NCBI GenBank assembly: GCA_036407095.1
Contig: DASWZV010000055.1
Span: 16,225 to 80,224, forward strand
Source: Gp6-AA40 sp036407095
Lineage (GTDB): Bacteria > Acidobacteriota > Vicinamibacteria > Vicinamibacterales > UBA2999
DNA length: 64,000 nt
Reading direction: 5' to 3'
Shown: piece after piece, positions 1 through 8,935 of the stretch
Numbering within the stretch: the stretch's first letter is position 1
Layout: each line of letters opens with the position of its first letter
Program-made: the position numbers and the translations under genes
Notes under the pieces: model-generated
The model's database searches: none
What the model was told of the DNA's origin: nothing
The model's input: only the letters and a program-made list of their open reading frames with translations

Positions 1-8
1 GAGACGAG

Positions 9-1508
9 ATGACTCGACAAATCGTAGTGACCACCACGGTGCTGTGGTGCTTCGCCGTCGCATTGACCGTCATGGTGAACGACGTCGTCGTGGCGCAGAC
101 CGGTACGACGGCCGCAGTCACGTTCTACAAAGACGTGGCGCCTCTCCTGCAGAAGAACTGCGAGACATGCCACCGACCTGGCCAGATCGCGCCGATGGCC
201 TTTCAGACCTATGAGTCCACACGCCCGTGGGCGCGTGCGATCAAGGCTGCGGTGTTGTCGAAGAAGATGCCGCCGTGGTTTGCTGAGGGTGGCACTGCCC
301 ATCTGCTGAACGATCGCTCGTTGAAGCCGGCCGAGATCGACGTGCTGGTCAAGTGGGCCGATGCCGGCGCCCCTGCTGGCAAACCGACCGACGCACCGCG
401 CCCGATCTCATGGCCCGATGGTGGGTGGCAGATCAAGCCGGATTTGATCGTGGACGGGCCGTCGTACGACGTGCCGGCAAAGGGCATTGTCGAATGGACC
501 TGGTTCGTTTTACCGGGGAACTTCAAGGAAGATACGTGGGTCACGTCGGTCGAAGTGAAGCCGTCAGAGCCGACGGTGACTCATCATATTTGCCTCGCGT
601 ATATCCCGCACCACCCCGACACGATATACAACACCGCGATCGCGCGGACGGTACCGCGCGATGATGACGGCGTCGAGATCGCGCGCGGCCGCGGCGCTGG
701 TGCCGGTGGCGCTGCGCCTGCGGGCAACCAGGCGGGAGCGCCACCCGCAGCCAGAGCTGGAGGGCCGCAGCAACTCCCGCCAGACTTCCTGAACACACCG
801 TTCGGCATCCTCGCCCGTAGCAACGGACTCGAAGAGTGCTACGAGCCGGGTCGCCCGCCCGCCGACTTCCGGCCGTTCAATGCCGCGAAGCTGATTCCTG
901 CTGGCACCGACATCGCCGTCAACGTGCACTACACGCCGAACGGGAAGCCGGTGACCGATCACGTGAAGATCGGCTTCACGGTTGCGAAGACTCCGCCGAA
1001 GCGGCGATACCTCGCGCTCAGCACCAGTTCGCCCTCCGATCGGAAGCAGTTCGCCATTCCGCCGCTGGAGTCGAACTGGGAGGCGCCGCCAGCGATCGTC
1101 ACCTTCACCAGGGACGTCGAAGTCGTGGGGCTGATGCCGCACATGCACGTGCGCGGAAAGGCAGCACGTTTCTATCTCGATCACCCTGACGGCAAGACCG
1201 AGACGATACTCGACGTTCCGCGCTACGACTTCAACTGGCAACTCTGGTACGACACCTCAATCATGGTGCCGCGCGGCAGCAAGATGCGCGTGATCGCGTG
1301 GTATGACAACTCGCCGGGCAATAAGTTCAACCCGAACCCCAAGGCGACGGTCTACTACGGCGACCAGACGTGGGAGGAGATGCACTTTCCCTCGTACGGC
1401 GTTGTCGTCGATGACATCAAGCTTACCCAGAGGGACGTCGTGGCTGCCGGCGGATTCGTGGGTGGGGGAGCAGTGGCGCCGCCACAGCCGGCGCCCGCCG
1501 GCCGGTAA
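9..1508 (+). CDS. Exported cytochrome c / copper type II (PHM-like) monooxygenase-like fusion
   Basis: 499 aa with a Sec signal (about residues 1-30). A c-type haem motif CETCH lies at residues 51-55 in a short cytochrome-like domain that continues to about 120. The rest resembles the copper type II ascorbate-dependent monooxygenase (PHM) fold. Candidate copper ligands are visible: paired His192-His193, His307 in NVHYTPNG, His378 and His380 in MPHMHVRGK, and Met458 in TWEEMHF, matching the order of the CuH and CuM sites of the PHM family. A Gly/Ala/Pro-rich low-complexity insert occupies about residues 225-258. The haem domain presumably passes electrons to the copper centre; the substrate is unknown. 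The ATG at 9 is the only well-placed start, and little upstream sequence is available to judge its ribosome binding site. Similar fusions in this phylum are usually annotated as cytochrome or thiol-disulfide isomerase; the copper-site reading is my inference from spacing. Confidence 0.8.
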   Translation: MTRQIVVTTTVLWCFAVALTVMVNDVVVAQTGTTAAVTFYKDVAPLLQKNCETCHRPGQIAPMAFQTYESTRPWARAIKAAVLSKKMPPWFAEGGTAHLLNDRSLKPAEIDVLVKWADAGAPAGKPTDAPRPISWPDGGWQIKPDLIVDGPSYDVPAKGIVEWTWFVLPGNFKEDTWVTSVEVKPSEPTVTHHICLAYIPHHPDTIYNTAIARTVPRDDDGVEIARGRGAGAGGAAPAGNQAGAPPAARAGGPQQLPPDFLNTPFGILARSNGLEECYEPGRPPADFRPFNAAKLIPAGTDIAVNVHYTPNGKPVTDHVKIGFTVAKTPPKRRYLALSTSSPSDRKQFAIPPLESNWEAPPAIVTFTRDVEVVGLMPHMHVRGKAARFYLDHPDGKTETILDVPRYDFNWQLWYDTSIMVPRGSKMRVIAWYDNSPGNKFNPNPKATVYYGDQTWEEMHFPSYGVVVDDIKLTQRDVVAAGGFVGGGAVAPPQPAPAGR

Positions 1509-1667
1509 CTGCTCCCTGCTCCGTTCGCGCTCCTCGATGCGACGCGTGGCGCTGGTCTTTGTGGTACTCGGCGTGTGTCAGTCCACCGCCGCCGAGACGC
1601 CGCGGCCGTCACGGCGACGCTGGCGATGATGACGAGCGCGACTCTCAAGATGCGCATCGGATGCCAT

Positions 1668-3290
1668 CTAATTCGGGCCAGCGGGTAGCGGCCGGTTGTA
1701 CTGAATCGGGCAGCCTGGCTGGAAGAATTGGGCCTCGGCCGCGCGCCGGCAGAACGCCTGCGTGTTGCGCACCTGTCGCTCGATGGCCGAGACCACTTCT
1801 GACAGCGGATACGGCTTCTGCGAGTGCACGGCCAGGTTGGTCGCGACCTTGATCTTGCGGTACTCGACATTGTTCATCAAGCTGTCACCCCACCAGTTGA
1901 AGTCCCAATCCTGCGTGGTGAGGTCCGCCTCGACGAGCAGGTTCGAGGCCGGGACGTGGACGATGACGCCGTCGGCCATGTGGTAGTTGCCGACGATGTG
2001 GTAGATGTCGATTTCGTTGGTCGAGTCCTTCAGCTTCAGATGGTCGTCGACGGGAATGAAGTTCAGCGGCTTGGGATTGCGTCCCAACGCATCCGGGAAC
2101 AGTCTGGCCGGACGCGCCACCATCTCACGGAAGATTCCCTCGTTGCCGCGGCGAGAGATGACCGTCAACCCCTCGGCGACAGCGGCGCGAAGCCCGACGC
2201 TGTGGTCGAAATGGTGATGCGTCTGAATGACCTGAGTGACGCGTTTGCCGGGCACGAGTGCGTTGACCACCTTGAGGATCGCCTGGAGCGCGGCATCCGT
2301 ACGGTTGGCTTCGACCATGGTGAAGTGATCGTCGAATTCGAAAAACGTGTTGCCGTTCATGAACCACACGTGGTCGGCAACCTTCATCGGATTCAGGTTC
2401 GCGTTGCCTCCCTCGGGTGCACCCTGTCCCGGCGTGCGCACAGATGGCGGCGCGGTCAGGTCGTCAATCGTTCCATCGACGATGTTGCGATCGACGTAGA
2501 GCTTGCTTTGCACGACGGCTCGGAAATCGATGGTGGTGGCGAAGCCAGTCGGAAGCTGAAGGCCTGTCTCCGGCTCGTAACCGGCAAAGGCGGTTCGATA
2601 CGTGACATCGCCGAGGTTCGCGTTCGGACCGACGTAACTGACCCAGGCAGGAAGATTCGATGTCGCGTTCACCGCCAGCGTCAGGGCGTCACCCTGACGT
2701 ACGGTGATGTCGACGAGCTGGACGTCTCCCTGTTTGCGGAAGTTCGACAGCTTGGTTGCTGGATCGAGAGCGGCGCGCACGATCGTAAGTGGATGAGCGA
2801 GGAGTTCCACACGACGCTGACGGGCGGCCGCGGGTCCGGCAGGCTGAGGCTGCGGCGTGCCCGACTGAGGCGCCGCCAGGAAGCCGCCGCCGATGTTGTA
2901 CGCGATGTCGCCATCGAGCGTTTCGTTGGTCCGATTGAGCCCGAGCTGCCCAGCGGTCGAGGCAAACACGAAGTCCATCTTCAAACGCTGCTGGACGCGG
3001 GTGCGCCAGCGCTCGAGATCGATGGTCCGGGTGTATTCGAGTACTTTCTGCCACTTCTGCGGAGCGGCGGGATCGCCTGTGATGTTGCCGCCGCCATTGA
3101 AGTACGCCAGTTCGCCGTAACCGATAATCTGCAGCGTCTTCACGGACATCACCCGGTCGCGTCCACCGAGCGCGTCGGCAGCGCGCGTCACGACCTGCCG
3201 CTCCGGCGTTGCACCCTGACCGGCCAGTCCAATCACCAGCGCCGAGAGTGCCGCGACCGTCATAGCAAGAACCACGATCCTCTTGTACAT
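1668..3290 (-). CDS. Exported MBL-fold metallo-hydrolase with N-terminal LolA-like domain
   Basis: 540 aa from the ATG at 3290, chosen because AAGGATG sits just upstream and the next residues (MYKRIVVLAMTVAALSALV) form a Sec signal; an in-frame ATG at 3332 would add a polar leader. Residues about 30-300 look like a beta-rich outer-membrane-lipoprotein-sorting (LolA/LolB-like) region. The C-terminal half is a metallo-beta-lactamase fold with the zinc motif HHHFDH near residue 357. The gene stands alone on the minus strand between two plus-strand genes, with no operon partner. The substrate is unknown; the family covers lactonases, thioesterases and other hydrolases. The metal motif makes the fold call secure, while the LolA-like reading of the N-terminus is weaker. 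Confidence 0.8.
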   Translation of the reverse strand: MYKRIVVLAMTVAALSALVIGLAGQGATPERQVVTRAADALGGRDRVMSVKTLQIIGYGELAYFNGGGNITGDPAAPQKWQKVLEYTRTIDLERWRTRVQQRLKMDFVFASTAGQLGLNRTNETLDGDIAYNIGGGFLAAPQSGTPQPQPAGPAAARQRRVELLAHPLTIVRAALDPATKLSNFRKQGDVQLVDITVRQGDALTLAVNATSNLPAWVSYVGPNANLGDVTYRTAFAGYEPETGLQLPTGFATTIDFRAVVQSKLYVDRNIVDGTIDDLTAPPSVRTPGQGAPEGGNANLNPMKVADHVWFMNGNTFFEFDDHFTMVEANRTDAALQAILKVVNALVPGKRVTQVIQTHHHFDHSVGLRAAVAEGLTVISRRGNEGIFREMVARPARLFPDALGRNPKPLNFIPVDDHLKLKDSTNEIDIYHIVGNYHMADGVIVHVPASNLLVEADLTTQDWDFNWWGDSLMNNVEYRKIKVATNLAVHSQKPYPLSEVVSAIERQVRNTQAFCRRAAEAQFFQPGCPIQYNRPLPAGPN

Positions 3291-3433
3291 CGCATCATCC
3301 TTGTCGAAAGCCACTGGGACGGCACCATTCAAGATCAGTCGACGACATCCCGATCATCGCATTGGGCGATGACGGGCATTGCAATCACCGATACACGTTG
3401 CGGCCGCGTCATGCTGCAGTATCCGAGACACAC

Positions 3434-4321
3434 ATGGTTCACAAACTGACGCGGCTACACGCGCACATGCGGGCGATGGCGGTCGTGGTAACCGTCGTCG
3501 TCGTAACGGCAACGGGATCGCTCGGCGCTCAATGGTTCAAGCACCCGAGTCCGCGAGCGCCGCGAACATCGAATGGAGACGTCGATCTATCGGCGCCGCC
3601 GCCACGACTCGCGAATGGTAAACCAGACTTGTCAGGCGTATGGATGACCGCAGAGCCCGCCTGTGTCATTCGAGGCACGGCTCCTCTGGTGGAACTGCTG
3701 AAGCTCATTCCGGCGTCGCGAAAGTGCCCCCCTCGCACGGCGAGCTTCTCGCGGCAGAGCATGAATATCGGTATCGATATGTCAGGCGGGCTGCCGTATC
3801 AACCATGGCTCGCCAAGCTCGTGGACGAGCGCACGGCAAACCAGGCGATCGACGACCCGCACATCCGCTGCCTTCCCGATCTCTTTGTCCGTGCGTACGG
3901 TCTGCCACACTATCTGAAGTTCGTCCATACGCCGGATCTGCTGGTGATGCTGAACGAGTACAACGGTGTGTACCGCCAGGTCTTCACGGACGGACGTTCG
4001 TTGCCGGAAGCTCCGAACCCATCGTGGCAGGGGTATTCCACGGGCGCGTGGTCGGACGACACGCTGGTGATCGACACGATCGGATTTCGCGATGACTCGT
4101 GGATCGACTGGGACGGCAGTGTGATTACGGAGTCAGCAAAGCTTCGCGAGCGAATCCGCCGACCCGACTTCGGACATCTCGAGATCGAGGTCACGGTCGA
4201 CGACCCCAAGGCCTATACGAAGCCGTGGACCGTGACCCTGCGACAGCAGTTCGCGGCAGATACCGAACTCATCGACGAAATCTGTGCCGAGGGTGAGAAG
4301 TTCTCGAAGCAGCTCAAATAA
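3434..4321 (+). CDS. Secreted 'GKPDLSGVW' family protein of unknown function
   Basis: 295 aa from the ATG at 3434. A hydrophobic signal (AMAVVVTVVVVTATGSLGAQ) is followed by the motif ANGKPDLSGVW and a conserved core: PSWQGYSTGAW, IGFRDDSWID, RIRRPDFGHLEIEVTVDDP, AYTKPW. It is close in sequence and order of motifs to the product of 44107-44952 and shares its C-terminal half more distantly with 41485-42339 and 43307-44110. No catalytic motif is recognised. The family is common as hypothetical proteins in Acidobacteriota; I infer a beta-rich periplasmic domain but cannot assign a role. It is followed after 70 bases by the PEBP gene on the same strand. Confidence 0.75.
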   Translation: MVHKLTRLHAHMRAMAVVVTVVVVTATGSLGAQWFKHPSPRAPRTSNGDVDLSAPPPRLANGKPDLSGVWMTAEPACVIRGTAPLVELLKLIPASRKCPPRTASFSRQSMNIGIDMSGGLPYQPWLAKLVDERTANQAIDDPHIRCLPDLFVRAYGLPHYLKFVHTPDLLVMLNEYNGVYRQVFTDGRSLPEAPNPSWQGYSTGAWSDDTLVIDTIGFRDDSWIDWDGSVITESAKLRERIRRPDFGHLEIEVTVDDPKAYTKPWTVTLRQQFAADTELIDEICAEGEKFSKQLK

Positions 4322-4391
4322 CCGGCCTGCTTGTCGGCGACGCGCGGCAACCGCCGCCTGACGTTATGATTCCAGTCGACGAGGAGGCAAG

Positions 4392-5006
4392 ATGAGAACA
4401 GGTTCGATCGCGCGTGCGGTGGCACTGGTGATGTTGGCGACTCCGCTTGCCGCGCAGGATCGTGGACGCGGCGCCGCACCAGCGGCCGCGCCAGCGGCAC
4501 CGGCGATGACGTTGGCGATTGCTGCCTTCCCCGACGGCGGCCAGATCCCGGTGAAGTACACGCAGGCCGCGCCTGGCGCCGCACCCGGTGAGGGGACGTC
4601 ACCGGCGATGACGTGGGCCAATGTGCCACCCGGCACGCAGTCGTTCTTCCTGCACATGCACGACATGGACGTCTCGCGGAACAAGACCACCGACGATCAG
4701 GCGCACTGGGTCGTATGGAACATCCCCGGCACGTCGACTGGTCTGGCCGAAGGACAGCCGCGCGGTGCGCAACTGCCGGACGGCAGCTACCAGTTCAGTG
4801 CGACCGGGCAGGTCTATCGCGGTCCCGGTGCACCGGCCAACGGCCCGATGCATCACTACATGTTCGAGTTGTATGCGCTCGACACGAAGCTCGATGTGCA
4901 GCCTGCCGCCGACGCGTTCGAGACGCGCACGAAAGTGATGCAGGCCATCCAGGGACATATTCTCGGCAAGGCGGTCTACGGCGGCCTGTTCCGCCGCCCC
5001 CAATAG
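4392..5006 (+). CDS. Exported YbhB/YbcL-type Raf-kinase-inhibitor-like (PEBP) protein
   Basis: 204 aa with GAGGAGG about 5 bases before the ATG and a Sec signal ending near AQD (residue 22). An Ala/Arg-rich linker follows. The PEBP fold is shown by SPAMTWANVPPGTQSFFLHMHDMDV, HWVVWNIPGTSTGLAEGQP, and the HHYMFELYALDTKLD segment, which correspond to the ligand-pocket DPD-type and GxHR-type elements of the family. Bacterial members bind small anions or phospholipid head groups; biological roles are poorly known. It converges on the dehydratase gene of 5016-6362, with only 9 bases between the stops. Confidence 0.85.
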   Translation: MRTGSIARAVALVMLATPLAAQDRGRGAAPAAAPAAPAMTLAIAAFPDGGQIPVKYTQAAPGAAPGEGTSPAMTWANVPPGTQSFFLHMHDMDVSRNKTTDDQAHWVVWNIPGTSTGLAEGQPRGAQLPDGSYQFSATGQVYRGPGAPANGPMHHYMFELYALDTKLDVQPAADAFETRTKVMQAIQGHILGKAVYGGLFRRPQ

Positions 5007-5015
5007 CGCACTGTT

Positions 5016-6362
5016 CTACCAGTGCGTCAGGGATCCGTCGAGCCGCCGCTGCGTCGCACCGGGCGCTCCCTCGGTGACTGCTTCGACGAAGGTCAGCTGC
5101 CGCTCATCCACGGTGACTCCGAGCCCGGATCGATCGTTGGGCCACACCTTGCCGTTGCGGCACTCGAGGAACTCGGAGAGGTAGGGCACCGGCCGTTCGC
5201 CCTGGTTGTATTCCATTAACACCTGCCCGGGAAAGGCCATCATCGTGTGCATGTGGCCGACGGTTGCGATCGGACCGGTGAAATGAGGAACGATGCCGAC
5301 ACGATGTGTATCGCACACCGCCATGATCTTCAGCATCTCTGTGATGCCGCCCACGTTGGGCAGCGAGGCGCGCGCGAAGTCGATGTCGCGCTGTTCGACG
5401 AGCGGGCTGAAGTCGGCGCGCGTTCCCCATTCCTCTCCCGGCGCAAGAGGGACCGACGTCATCAGCCGCAGCTTCGGCAATTGCGTCCGGAACTGCTCCT
5501 CACGCAGCGGGTCTTCGACGATGAACGGACGATGCGGCTCGAGCAGGCGGCACACTTCGACGGCCTCGTGGAAATCGAACTTCTGATGCAGGTCGATCAT
5601 CCAGTTGCCATCGGGGCCGACGCCGGCGCGCATCTGCGCCGCCGCCTCGGCGATCAGTTTGATGTGCGATCGCGAGTCGAACGTGGCGCCCTGTGCGGAT
5701 CCACGCCGCTCGCCGGCGGGGCCGCCGGGATTCGGGAGGACGTCGCTGTCCACTCGGTACACGCGATATCCCGCGGCCATCGTCCGCGCCGCACGTTCGC
5801 GCAACGGCATCGCCGCCGCCTCCGCCGGTGGCACGAGGCCCTGGGGCAGACCGAAGGTGCAGTACAGCTCGATGTGCTCGCGCGCCTTGCCGCCGAAGAG
5901 TTGATAGAGCGGCGCACCGAGCGCTTTGCCCTTGATGTCCCACAACGCGAGATCGATCGCACCGAGCGCGTGCAGCCGCTCTTTGCCCGGCGAGTAGAAG
6001 CCGTCCATGAACGCGGCCTGCCAGATCATCTCGGTGTCGAACGCGTTGCGGCCGATCACGCTGCGCGCGACGTTGCGAACCGTGTCGGGCGAGCCGCCCT
6101 GCCCGACGCCGGTGATCCCGGCATCGGTATCGACGAGCACGACCATGTTGCTTTGCGGAAACGCCTGCGGCCCGTTGCGGTCGTAATTCTGCGGGTAGAA
6201 GAGGCGGATGCGCGTCACCTTCGCGGGTGAGAGACGGCTCGCGGTGCGTGCCGCGGCCGCTGAGGCCGGCGCCTGTGCGGACGGTCGCGCGGGCAGGCCG
6301 GCAAGCGCCGCGCCGACGACGCCGCTCAACGATTTCGCGAAGCCCCTGCGATCGAGCGCCAT
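5016..6362 (-). CDS. Tat-exported mandelate racemase/muconate lactonizing enzyme-family (sugar-acid dehydratase-like) protein
   Basis: 448 aa. The N-terminus carries a twin-arginine signal (DRRGFAKSLSGVVGAALAG). The enolase-superfamily barrel shows metal ligands Asp257 (WMIDLHQ), Glu283 (FIVEDPL) and Glu310 (LAPGEEWG), plus the Asp328/His360 dyad (RDIDFARASLPNVGG; GIVPHFTG) expected for acid-sugar dehydratases. The usual KxK on the second strand is absent: the matching stretch reads AAGYRVYRVDSD. That fits a dehydratase using mainly His rather than a racemase. Last gene of a minus-strand run with PQQ dehydrogenase, HpaI aldolase and MBL genes, suggesting conversion of an aldonic acid to a 2-keto-3-deoxy acid outside the cytoplasm. 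Substrate unproven. A palindromic spacer separates it from the PQQ gene. Confidence 0.85.
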   Translation of the reverse strand: MALDRRGFAKSLSGVVGAALAGLPARPSAQAPASAAAARTASRLSPAKVTRIRLFYPQNYDRNGPQAFPQSNMVVLVDTDAGITGVGQGGSPDTVRNVARSVIGRNAFDTEMIWQAAFMDGFYSPGKERLHALGAIDLALWDIKGKALGAPLYQLFGGKAREHIELYCTFGLPQGLVPPAEAAAMPLRERAARTMAAGYRVYRVDSDVLPNPGGPAGERRGSAQGATFDSRSHIKLIAEAAAQMRAGVGPDGNWMIDLHQKFDFHEAVEVCRLLEPHRPFIVEDPLREEQFRTQLPKLRLMTSVPLAPGEEWGTRADFSPLVEQRDIDFARASLPNVGGITEMLKIMAVCDTHRVGIVPHFTGPIATVGHMHTMMAFPGQVLMEYNQGERPVPYLSEFLECRNGKVWPNDRSGLGVTVDERQLTFVEAVTEGAPGATQRRLDGSLTHW

Positions 6363-6383
6363 ATCACCTCTCTCGAAATCGAT

Positions 6384-6461
6384 AGGCCTCAGGGCTCAGG
6401 CCTCAGCGAGGCCCTGAGGCGTTCCGCAGCCCTGAGCCCTGGGGCCCGGGCCCTGAGGCCT
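6384..6461. repeat. GC-rich intergenic palindrome array (CCTGAGGC-type words)
   Basis: AGGCCTCAGGGC (6384-6395) is the exact reverse complement of GCCCTGAGGCCT (6450-6461), a 12-bp perfect stem. Inside it CAGGGCTCAG (6390-6399) pairs with CTGAGCCCTG (6432-6441), and further copies of the eight-base word lie at 6398-6405 and about 6411-6419. Several mutually exclusive hairpins are therefore possible. It fills most of the 106-base gap between the PQQ gene stop and the dehydratase start, so it would lie inside an operon transcript. It could be a REP-like repeat, an mRNA-stabilising hairpin, or a partial terminator. No T-run follows on the transcribed strand. Confidence 0.75.
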
Positions 6462-6468
6462 CGTCGTA

Positions 6469-8919
6469 TTACGGCAGCGCGTATGCCAGCAGCTCCGCGC
6501 CGTCGTTACCGCTCACCGCCAGAACGATGTACTGCTTGCCGTTGATCTGATAACTCGAGGGGGACCCGGTCTGCTTCGCCGGCATCTCCACCGCGCCCAC
6601 ATCCTCGCCAGTGCGCTTGTCGTACGCGCGCAGCAGCGCCACGCGCTTGCCCGCGTCGTTCGTGTGCACGCCTCCTTCACCGGCGACGACGAGGTTCTTC
6701 GTCGTCAGCACACCGATGAACGTGCGGCCGGGTTGACCGAGGCGGGGAAGGTTCAGCCCCTTGAGGGCGGGATGATTCTTGATGTCGTCCGGCGTAGAGC
6801 TGTGTGTCTTCTGCCAGACCATGTCGCCAGTGTTCATGTCGTAGGCCGTGATGCGGTCGTATGGCGGCTTGATGAGCGGCAGCCCCTGCACCGTTGCGCC
6901 GCCGCGCCCGCGCGCGCCGGCCGGTGCTCCAGCGCGACCTGCCGCCGCACCGCCGGCACGCGCGCCAGGTCCGGCCGCGCGCGCTTGACCGGCGACGTAC
7001 GCCATATCCGTCTGCGCCGGATTGCCCGGCACCAACCCGTTGATGAATACCGCGGTGTGGGAATGGATATAGAGGTAGTTGCTCTCGGGATCCATCGAGC
7101 CGCCGGGCCAATTGGCCCCGCCAACGTCCGATGGAAGTTGCAACGTCCCCAGTGGACCGTCGAGGCTGCTGACCACCGGCGGCGTGAAGATCGGCCCCAT
7201 CTTGTAGCGCTTGACGACCTCGAGTGCCTCTGACTTGAGCTCGGGCGTCAGGTCGATGAGATCGTTTTCCGTGACGCCCTGCCGATCGAACGGCGCGGGC
7301 CTGGTCGGGAACGGCTGCGTCGGGCTGCTCTTCTCCTTCGGCACGTCCGATTGCGGCACCGGCCGCTCTTCGATTGGCCAGATCGGATCACCCGTCTCGC
7401 GGTTCAGCACGAACAGCAACGCGCTCTTGGTCGGCTGCGCCATCGCTTTCACGTTCTTGCCGTTGACGCGCAGATCGAACAGCATCGGTGCGCACGGGAT
7501 ATCCCAATCCCACACGTCGTGATGCGCGGTCTGGTAGTGCCACTTGCGCCGGCCGGTCTTCACGTCGAGCGCGACGATGCTGTCGGCGAAGAGCGTATTG
7601 CCCGGACGATGACCGCCGTAGTAATCGCCGGTTGCCATTTCGGTGGGCACGTAGACGAGTCCGAGCTCGGGATCCGCGCTCATCTGCGCCCATGCTCCCG
7701 TGTTGCCGTTGTACTCGGCCGATCCTTCGAGCCACGTGTCGTATCCGAACTCGCCCTGCTTCGGGATCGTGTGAAAGATCCACAGACGTTTTCCGGTACG
7801 GACGTCATATCCGCGGACGAAGCCCTTCGCGTTCTTCATGGTCCGCGGCGCCGATCCGGGCCGGTGCGCGGCGCCGACCACGACGACATCGCCGACGACG
7901 AGCGCAGTGGCGTTGAGCCCGATCTCACCCGTATCCAGGTCGACGTCCTGATCGTCCTCGAGTTTCAGATCGACCGCACCGTTGCGTCCGAATGCCGGAA
8001 TCGGAATGCCGGTCTTGGCGTCGAGCGCCAGCAGTCGATAACCTGGCGTGACGTAGATAATCCGGCGATCACCGCCGTCAGCACTGGCCCAGTAGGCGAG
8101 CCCGCGGCCGGCTCCGGTGCGAATCGCATTGTCGCCGCGCCGGCCTTCGTCCTCGGCATGCATCCAGATCATCTCGCCCGTGGCCGCGTTGAGCGCGATC
8201 GCCGCTCGCCGCATGCCGGCGGTCGTATACAACACGCGGCCGATCACGAGCGGCGTTGCGGAATACAACGTATCGGGAGCCGGGCCGAGAAAGTCGGTCT
8301 TCAGCCGCCACGCGATCTGCAGACGATTGAAGTTGTCCTTCGTGATCTGATCCGCCGGCGAGTAGCGATGGCTCGCGAGATTGCTGCCGTACGTCGTCCA
8401 CTCGAACGAAGGGCCGCTGGTGGGCGCAGCCGTGCTGATCGGTGGAGCGCCAACGGGCGCAGCCGTAGTTGACGGCGGCCTGTTCGCGCCGGCTGCTGTT
8501 CCGCGATCGAACGTGACTCTGGCGAGCTGGGCGCGATCGCCCGGCAGCGTCATCGTACCGCTCGGCATGTCCGATGCGCGCAAGAGAAACGCGATGAGCG
8601 CCACTGCGTCCGCATCGGAGGTGCTCTTCGGTGCGGTGGGCGGCATGGTGTCGATGCGAGCGCGCAGACGCCTCAGGTCCTTGCCCTGCCACGATTCGAC
8701 GAACGAACTTCCGGCCAATGCCGGCGCGCGCTCGACGCCGGTGAGGTCCGCCCCGTGGCAGCTCGCGCACCTGTCGAAATAGATCTTCTCGCCCGCCGAT
8801 GCCTGGTCCGCGGTGTAGACGCCGGCTGCAGATGATCGGGACGGTTGCGACTGCTGTGCAGCCAGCGTGGCACACGCGATGATGACGATGCCGCCGATCG
8901 CTCGGCGTGTGTGACGCAT
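6469..8919 (-). CDS. Exported PQQ-dependent beta-propeller dehydrogenase with N-terminal cytochrome c
   Basis: 816 aa. Sec signal (residues about 1-21) and haem motif CASCH at 51-55 in an N-terminal cytochrome c domain (to about 150), then an eight-bladed quinoprotein propeller with repeated 'A-L-D-A-x-T-G-x-x-x-W' blades (for example ALNAATGEMIW, ALDVKTGRRKW, AYDMNTGDMVW). It resembles the membrane/soluble glucose-dehydrogenase-like and alcohol-dehydrogenase-like PQQ enzymes. A Gly/Ala/Arg-rich insert (about residues 655-680) lies between late blades. Electrons from the oxidised sugar, alcohol or aldehyde would pass through the fused haem. It starts 16 bases after the aldolase stop on the same strand, so co-transcription is likely. 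Substrate not deducible. Confidence 0.9.
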   Translation of the reverse strand: MRHTRRAIGGIVIIACATLAAQQSQPSRSSAAGVYTADQASAGEKIYFDRCASCHGADLTGVERAPALAGSSFVESWQGKDLRRLRARIDTMPPTAPKSTSDADAVALIAFLLRASDMPSGTMTLPGDRAQLARVTFDRGTAAGANRPPSTTAAPVGAPPISTAAPTSGPSFEWTTYGSNLASHRYSPADQITKDNFNRLQIAWRLKTDFLGPAPDTLYSATPLVIGRVLYTTAGMRRAAIALNAATGEMIWMHAEDEGRRGDNAIRTGAGRGLAYWASADGGDRRIIYVTPGYRLLALDAKTGIPIPAFGRNGAVDLKLEDDQDVDLDTGEIGLNATALVVGDVVVVGAAHRPGSAPRTMKNAKGFVRGYDVRTGKRLWIFHTIPKQGEFGYDTWLEGSAEYNGNTGAWAQMSADPELGLVYVPTEMATGDYYGGHRPGNTLFADSIVALDVKTGRRKWHYQTAHHDVWDWDIPCAPMLFDLRVNGKNVKAMAQPTKSALLFVLNRETGDPIWPIEERPVPQSDVPKEKSSPTQPFPTRPAPFDRQGVTENDLIDLTPELKSEALEVVKRYKMGPIFTPPVVSSLDGPLGTLQLPSDVGGANWPGGSMDPESNYLYIHSHTAVFINGLVPGNPAQTDMAYVAGQARAAGPGARAGGAAAGRAGAPAGARGRGGATVQGLPLIKPPYDRITAYDMNTGDMVWQKTHSSTPDDIKNHPALKGLNLPRLGQPGRTFIGVLTTKNLVVAGEGGVHTNDAGKRVALLRAYDKRTGEDVGAVEMPAKQTGSPSSYQINGKQYIVLAVSGNDGAELLAYALP

Positions 8920-8935
8920 CGATTCGTTCTCCTGC

